9,851 bases of DNA from CAVSWN01 sp046728115. Lineage in GTDB: Bacteria; Acidobacteriota; Vicinamibacteria; Vicinamibacterales; CAVVIG01. The translations under genes were made by a program, and so were the position numbers. Below are positions 6,542 through 9,851 of this stretch, piece after piece. How positions within the stretch are numbered: the first letter of the stretch is position 1; each line of letters starts with the position of its first letter. The notes below the pieces were generated by a model. That model was not told the origin of the DNA. It did not search any database and saw only the letters and a list, made by a program, of their open reading frames with translations. The stretch covers positions 1 to 9,851 of the forward strand of contig JBKPDW010000213.1 of assembly GCA_046728115.1 (NCBI GenBank), read 5' to 3'.

Positions 6542-8950
6542 CTAGTTTTCGCGCAAGGCTGCAATCACATCAACTCTGCTCGCGCGCATTGCGGGAATAG
6601 CGCTTGCCAATGCCGTCGCCACAGTCACGACGAGCGCGGCAAGCAAGAAGCTCGGAACATGCCACGGTGCGGTGTCGAATAGGAAAGAAGCCAAAAGACG
6701 GGTCGCGACCATCGCCAGCGGTAGGCCGCACGCGACGCCGAGCAATGCAAGACGAAGTCCGCCTCCCAGAACGAGACGCATCAGTTTCCCGCGAGTCGCG
6801 CCCACCGCAGAACGGATTCCAATCTCCTTCGTTCGCTGTGTTGCGTTGTAGGCGACAACGCCGTAGATACCGAGGGCCATCAGCAATAAGCCGATGGCAC
6901 CGAGCGCACCCACCAGTGTGGCCGTCATTTGGTAATCGCGCGCCGAGAAGTCGATCAACTCCGACATTGTGACCATCATGCGCGGCGCCAGCCGTTCATC
7001 GACCTTCCGCAGCACCTCGCGGACGGGCGCTGCAAGGGACGCGGCGTCGCGCTGTGACGCGACCATGAACGTTACCTGGCCGAGACGGGGAGAAAAGGGC
7101 AGATAGAAGTACGCCTCGGGCAGTTCGCCAATCCGATTGATGACCGTATCCTGAACGACGCCGATGATGCGGTGGTCAACGCCCTTCAGACCGATGGTCT
7201 TGCCAACAGGATCAGCGTTGGCGAAAAATTGCGCTGCGAACCTCTCGCTGATTACGACGAGCGCAGAGGTCCGGTCGTCCTCGCTGAAGATGCGTCCACG
7301 CAAGACACGCGCTCCCATTACTCGAAAGTACGTCGGGCTTACCGCGTTGAACTTGATCGCGGGCGGAGCGGCCACCGAGTCCGGAGAGCGATCGCGGAAT
7401 GTGACGGGCTGTGCCAGCCCTCCACCCGAGAGGCTCAGCGGCGCCCGAAGAGCGAGGGCGACGTCACTGACGCCTGGCAGCGCGCGCAATTGCGACACAG
7501 CTACGCTTTCTTGGGCCGGTGTCAATTCCGGAAAGCTCGACAACGCCGTGAGCATCGGCTTTCGCTGGAATCCGAGATCCGATCTGCGGGTCTCAAGGAA
7601 GCTCCTCCCGAGGACGACGGCGCTGCTCATCAATGCCATGGAGAGGGCCACTTGGCCGACGACCAGCGCACCGCGTACGTTTCGGTATCGCCGTGGCGTT
7701 GACGCCATTCCAAGCTCGCCCTTGATCAACGGTGAGAGCTCGACACGACTACCCAGCCAGCTCGGGATGACCCCAAAGAGCACAGTCGTCGAGACGGAGA
7801 CGACGAGTGTGAACATCAGCATCCGTTGATCGGCCGCGAATGTCAGGAATGATGGGAATCCTGGCGCTTGGACCAGCAGTGCTGGAAGCGCACCAATCAG
7901 CCATGCGGAAACAAGTACGCCGGCGGCTGCGCCAAAGGCGCCGAGGAGCACGCTTTCGATCATCAACTGACAAGCCACTCGCAACCGACTCGCGCCAAGA
8001 GCCAGACGAACGCCGATTTTGCGCCCGCGCGATGCGGCGCGTGCGAGCAACAGATTGGCGATGTTCACGCAGGTGATGAGTACGACGAGGAGCACGACCC
8101 CGATCAAGGCAAGCGCACTGACACCGCCCGACTCCAGCCGATACGCGCGATCGGTGATGACCGTTGCGCCTCGACCGCTATTCGTCGCGGAATAGGTACT
8201 GGCGAGCGATTGTGCGAACACGCCGACTTCGGATACGGCGCGCGCTGCAGATATGCCGGGCTGGAGCCTTGCTAAGATGCTGAGCCATCGGGCATCTCGT
8301 TGCTGGAATTCGTTTCTACCCGCGAGCCGCATCCATGTTTGCGGGGGCATCCAGAGGTCTTTGTCCATTGAGGCGTCCAGGTCTCGCAACGTTGGCGGTA
8401 GCACGCCAAGCACCGTGACGTAGACTGGCGTCTCGCGCCCGAGCGGAAGCGACCTGCCCACAACCAAAGGATCGGCCCCGAACCGCCGCCGCCAGAACGC
8501 GTTTCCGAGGACGACGCCGGGCTCCTTCTCCAGGCTCGATTCGTCCATCGGCGTGAAGAGTCGACCCAATCCAGCCTTCACACCGAGAACGCTGAAGAAG
8601 TTTGAGGAAACCACATTGACGAGGAGCAACTCCGGCGGCGTTCCGTCGTTGCGCAGCAACGCACCGCGCCGCCCGTACGCGACGACGCCGGAAAATGATG
8701 TGGTCCGATCGCGAAGATCCTGATATTCCTGGAAGGAAAAATCGTCTCGTTGTGTCGTTGCTGACGTGGCGAAGATCCGCACGAGGGATCCCGGTGACGG
8801 GATGCCAGGGGGCCGAAACCATAAGCCATCGATCAGACTGAAGATGGCGCCGTTGGCGCCAATCGCGAGCGCCAAGGAGAAAATCGCTACCAGACTGAAC
8901 CCGGGCGACCGCCGAAGGGCACGCAATGCGTAGCGGAAATCCAGCCACAT
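6542..8950 (-). CDS. ADOP-type orphan ABC transporter permease 2 (MacB/FtsX-like)
   Basis: This is an inner-membrane protein of 802 residues with the same architecture as permease 1 and close to the family's usual size. It opens with FRYALRALRRSPGFSLVAIF and a membrane helix (17-41). A periplasmic MacB-like domain runs to about 265. Helices lie near 278-303, 332-358 and 377-397, and a fifth helix at 427-447. A second periplasmic domain follows, including HRIIGVVQDTVINRIGELPE (593-612). The last helices are near 676-700, 733-752 and 767-787. The coupling motifs are SRGRKIGVRLALGASRLRVA and QRTKEIGIRSAVGATRGKLM. The ATG at 8950 has GAGGAG eight bases upstream. It converges on permease 1, is clearly diverged from it in sequence, and has no ATPase, fusion protein or PadR-type regulator beside it. 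It may partner an ATPase elsewhere or act as a separate envelope protein. Confidence 0.94.
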   Translation of the reverse strand: MWLDFRYALRALRRSPGFSLVAIFSLALAIGANGAIFSLIDGLWFRPPGIPSPGSLVRIFATSATTQRDDFSFQEYQDLRDRTTSFSGVVAYGRRGALLRNDGTPPELLLVNVVSSNFFSVLGVKAGLGRLFTPMDESSLEKEPGVVLGNAFWRRRFGADPLVVGRSLPLGRETPVYVTVLGVLPPTLRDLDASMDKDLWMPPQTWMRLAGRNEFQQRDARWLSILARLQPGISAARAVSEVGVFAQSLASTYSATNSGRGATVITDRAYRLESGGVSALALIGVVLLVVLITCVNIANLLLARAASRGRKIGVRLALGASRLRVACQLMIESVLLGAFGAAAGVLVSAWLIGALPALLVQAPGFPSFLTFAADQRMLMFTLVVSVSTTVLFGVIPSWLGSRVELSPLIKGELGMASTPRRYRNVRGALVVGQVALSMALMSSAVVLGRSFLETRRSDLGFQRKPMLTALSSFPELTPAQESVAVSQLRALPGVSDVALALRAPLSLSGGGLAQPVTFRDRSPDSVAAPPAIKFNAVSPTYFRVMGARVLRGRIFSEDDRTSALVVISERFAAQFFANADPVGKTIGLKGVDHRIIGVVQDTVINRIGELPEAYFYLPFSPRLGQVTFMVASQRDAASLAAPVREVLRKVDERLAPRMMVTMSELIDFSARDYQMTATLVGALGAIGLLLMALGIYGVVAYNATQRTKEIGIRSAVGATRGKLMRLVLGGGLRLALLGVACGLPLAMVATRLLASFLFDTAPWHVPSFLLAALVVTVATALASAIPAMRASRVDVIAALREN

Positions 8951-9255
8951 AATGTCGGCTCCTCAGGGTGGGACACACTCTGCGGAGCAAGGTGCATACC
9001 AAACTCAGGCGTCCAATCTGCCTGCAACTGCGCTCCTGCCGCAATGATGATTCGACTGATCGGAGAGCCTTGCTCGATCCTGGGACGGAGGGTAACCGAA
9101 TCCGAACGCTGCCGGAAAATCCGGCAGTCTCGATTCGCAAGACCTCACGCTCGGGATCAGCGCGGTGGGGCGCACCGCTGGATAGCGATTGTGAGTTCGG
9201 CCGTTCTAGCCGACGCACCGCGGCGATCTAGTTGTTCAATTGGTCGCGGGCTCGC
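8951..9255. other. Spacer between permease 2 and the nuclease-like gene
   Basis: No gene with a credible start or domain is seen. The spacer includes the Shine-Dalgarno of permease 2, a perfect inverted repeat at 9109-9127, and a weaker hairpin near 9158-9180 that contains GGTGGGGCGCACC, one base longer than the core of the 13-bp unit in the 92-bp repeats. No convincing -35/-10 pair was found for permease 2. Confidence 0.6.
9109..9127. repeat. Perfect 8-bp-arm hairpin downstream of the nuclease-like gene
   Basis: CTGCCGGA, AAA, TCCGGCAG: perfect arms with a three-base loop, about 130 bases past the stop of the nuclease-like gene and about 160 bases before permease 2, both on the minus strand. 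It could end the upstream transcript with the help of a factor, or be an operator. There is no T-tract on either side. Confidence 0.5.
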
Positions 9256-9723
9256 CTAGATTTCTACGACGGTGGCCGACCGCATCACAAAGCGACGATC
9301 GAACAAATTGCTGGCGGGAGAGAAAGCTAGTTCAGCACCGTCTATAGGAGCGGCCGCCAGGTGAGCGTCGAGTTGCGCGATGTACTCGGTTTGATAATCG
9401 CCGACCCAGTCATCGAAGTGCAGCACGGTAAAGATGATGCGTCGGGCGGTCCGCTCCGGATCTTCGTGATCAAGTTGTTCCATCGCGTGCGCCAGGGTAC
9501 CGATCACCTTGTCCAACAGCTCTGACGTGACCGTCGTTGCGACCTCCGTCGCAAACATCTCCCCGCGGTGGATTCGCTCTCGGCGGTCGGCTTCGTCCTG
9601 AGAGACGTTGATGGTCTTTACCTCGCAGAGCATGCGTCGACCGTCGAGAACCGCGCGGAGATCAGGAGTCTTTTTGCTGTCGCGCTTGATAAACGCGATG
9701 TCCGAGCACCCGAGCGCCTTCAA
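9256..9723 (-). CDS. Small PD-(D/E)XK nuclease-like protein, probably N-terminally shortened
   Basis: This 155-residue product carries the pattern TPDL (P20, D21), 12 residues, then CEVKTI (E34, K36). That is the PD-(D/E)XK metal-dependent nuclease signature: D21, E34 and K36 would be the catalytic residues on the core beta-hairpin. A long helix (about 65-85, SELLDKVIGTLAHAMEQL) and a strand RRIIFTVLHF (95-103) continue the fold. The helix that normally precedes the PD strand is mostly absent: only about 19 residues come before it. The only start is TTG 9721-9723, with a weak AGG upstream, and a TAG lies two codons before it. The N-terminus therefore looks lost to a stop, frameshift or insertion of the hairpin-rich sequence to its right. 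Members of this superfamily include restriction and repair nucleases; no methyltransferase or helicase partner is visible. The fold call rests on the motif alone. Confidence 0.6.
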   Translation of the reverse strand: MKALGCSDIAFIKRDSKKTPDLRAVLDGRRMLCEVKTINVSQDEADRRERIHRGEMFATEVATTVTSELLDKVIGTLAHAMEQLDHEDPERTARRIIFTVLHFDDWVGDYQTEYIAQLDAHLAAAPIDGAELAFSPASNLFDRRFVMRSATVVEI

Positions 9724-9732
9724 GTACGCCTA

Positions 9733-9851
9733 GCAGCGAAGCTTCGCCTCAAACCGCCCAGAAACACCTGGGCTCCATTTGAGTGTGTGGCGAAGCTCGC
9801 GAGACTTCAGCTCCTTCGCCCTCCGGCGAACCTTCGAATGTCGGCCGCGGT
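9733..9851. repeat. Hairpin-rich stretch with recurring GCGAAG/CTTCGC motifs
   Basis: The right edge contains a 12-bp palindrome GCGAAGCTTCGC (9736-9747), GGCGAAG (9789-9795) that can pair with CTTCGCC (9814-9820), the palindrome CTCGCGAG (9796-9803), and TTCGCC/GGCGAA with a four-base loop (9815-9830). The reuse of the same motif in both orientations within about 100 bases suggests an interspersed structured repeat or a mobile-element end. The element runs off the window and I cannot name it. Confidence 0.45.

Noticed and set aside
8951..9100. Promoter for permease 2 (TTGGAC...TATGCA on the minus strand)
   Set aside because: The spacing between the two hexamers is only 12 bases and other pairings are no better.
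1..9851. CRISPR array, toxin-antitoxin pair, integrase or complete phage module
   Set aside because: No regularly spaced repeats, paired small genes or integrase motifs were found on either strand.

Overview
The window is high-GC DNA that looks like a soil or sediment Acidobacteriota genome (Vicinamibacteria-like). The main reason is a pair of large duplicated 'orphan' ABC permeases of the ADOP type, an expanded family in that phylum, each with no ATPase gene beside it. This assignment is an inference from gene content; there is no rRNA or other marker gene here.

Layout. (1) Positions 1-2733 hold a minus-strand gene cluster read right to left: an ArsR-type repressor, an AHSA1/SRPBCC lipid-binding-fold protein, a secreted serine beta-lactamase-like hydrolase whose 3' end carries a one-base frameshift, and a DinB-like four-helix protein cut by the left edge. 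A consensus-like promoter (TTGACA - 16 bp - TATGAT) with a perfect 9-bp-arm inverted repeat between its -35 and -10 elements sits directly in front of the repressor. This suggests autoregulation, probably from a leaderless or nearly leaderless transcript. (2) Positions 2735-3507 hold the 5' remnant of an IS4-like transposase, copy A of a 92-bp repeat, and small inverted repeats, with no convincing intact gene. (3) Positions 3508-5901 encode ADOP permease 1 on the plus strand. (4) Positions 5902-6541 are non-coding and carry copy B of the repeat, in the same orientation as copy A, so the two copies bracket permease 1. (5) Positions 6542-8950 encode ADOP permease 2 on the minus strand, convergent with permease 1. 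(6) Positions 8951-9255 are a non-coding spacer with a perfect inverted repeat. (7) Positions 9256-9723 (minus) encode a small PD-(D/E)XK nuclease-like protein that looks N-terminally shortened. (8) From 9724 to the right edge is a hairpin-rich stretch with recurring GCGAAG/CTTCGC motifs.

The ArsR cluster is probably one regulated unit responding to an unknown signal. The two permeases probably act in export or envelope remodelling with an ATPase encoded elsewhere, or function without one. No complete phage, CRISPR array, toxin-antitoxin pair or biosynthetic system was found. The most unusual elements are the compact ArsR promoter-operator and the repeat pair flanking permease 1.
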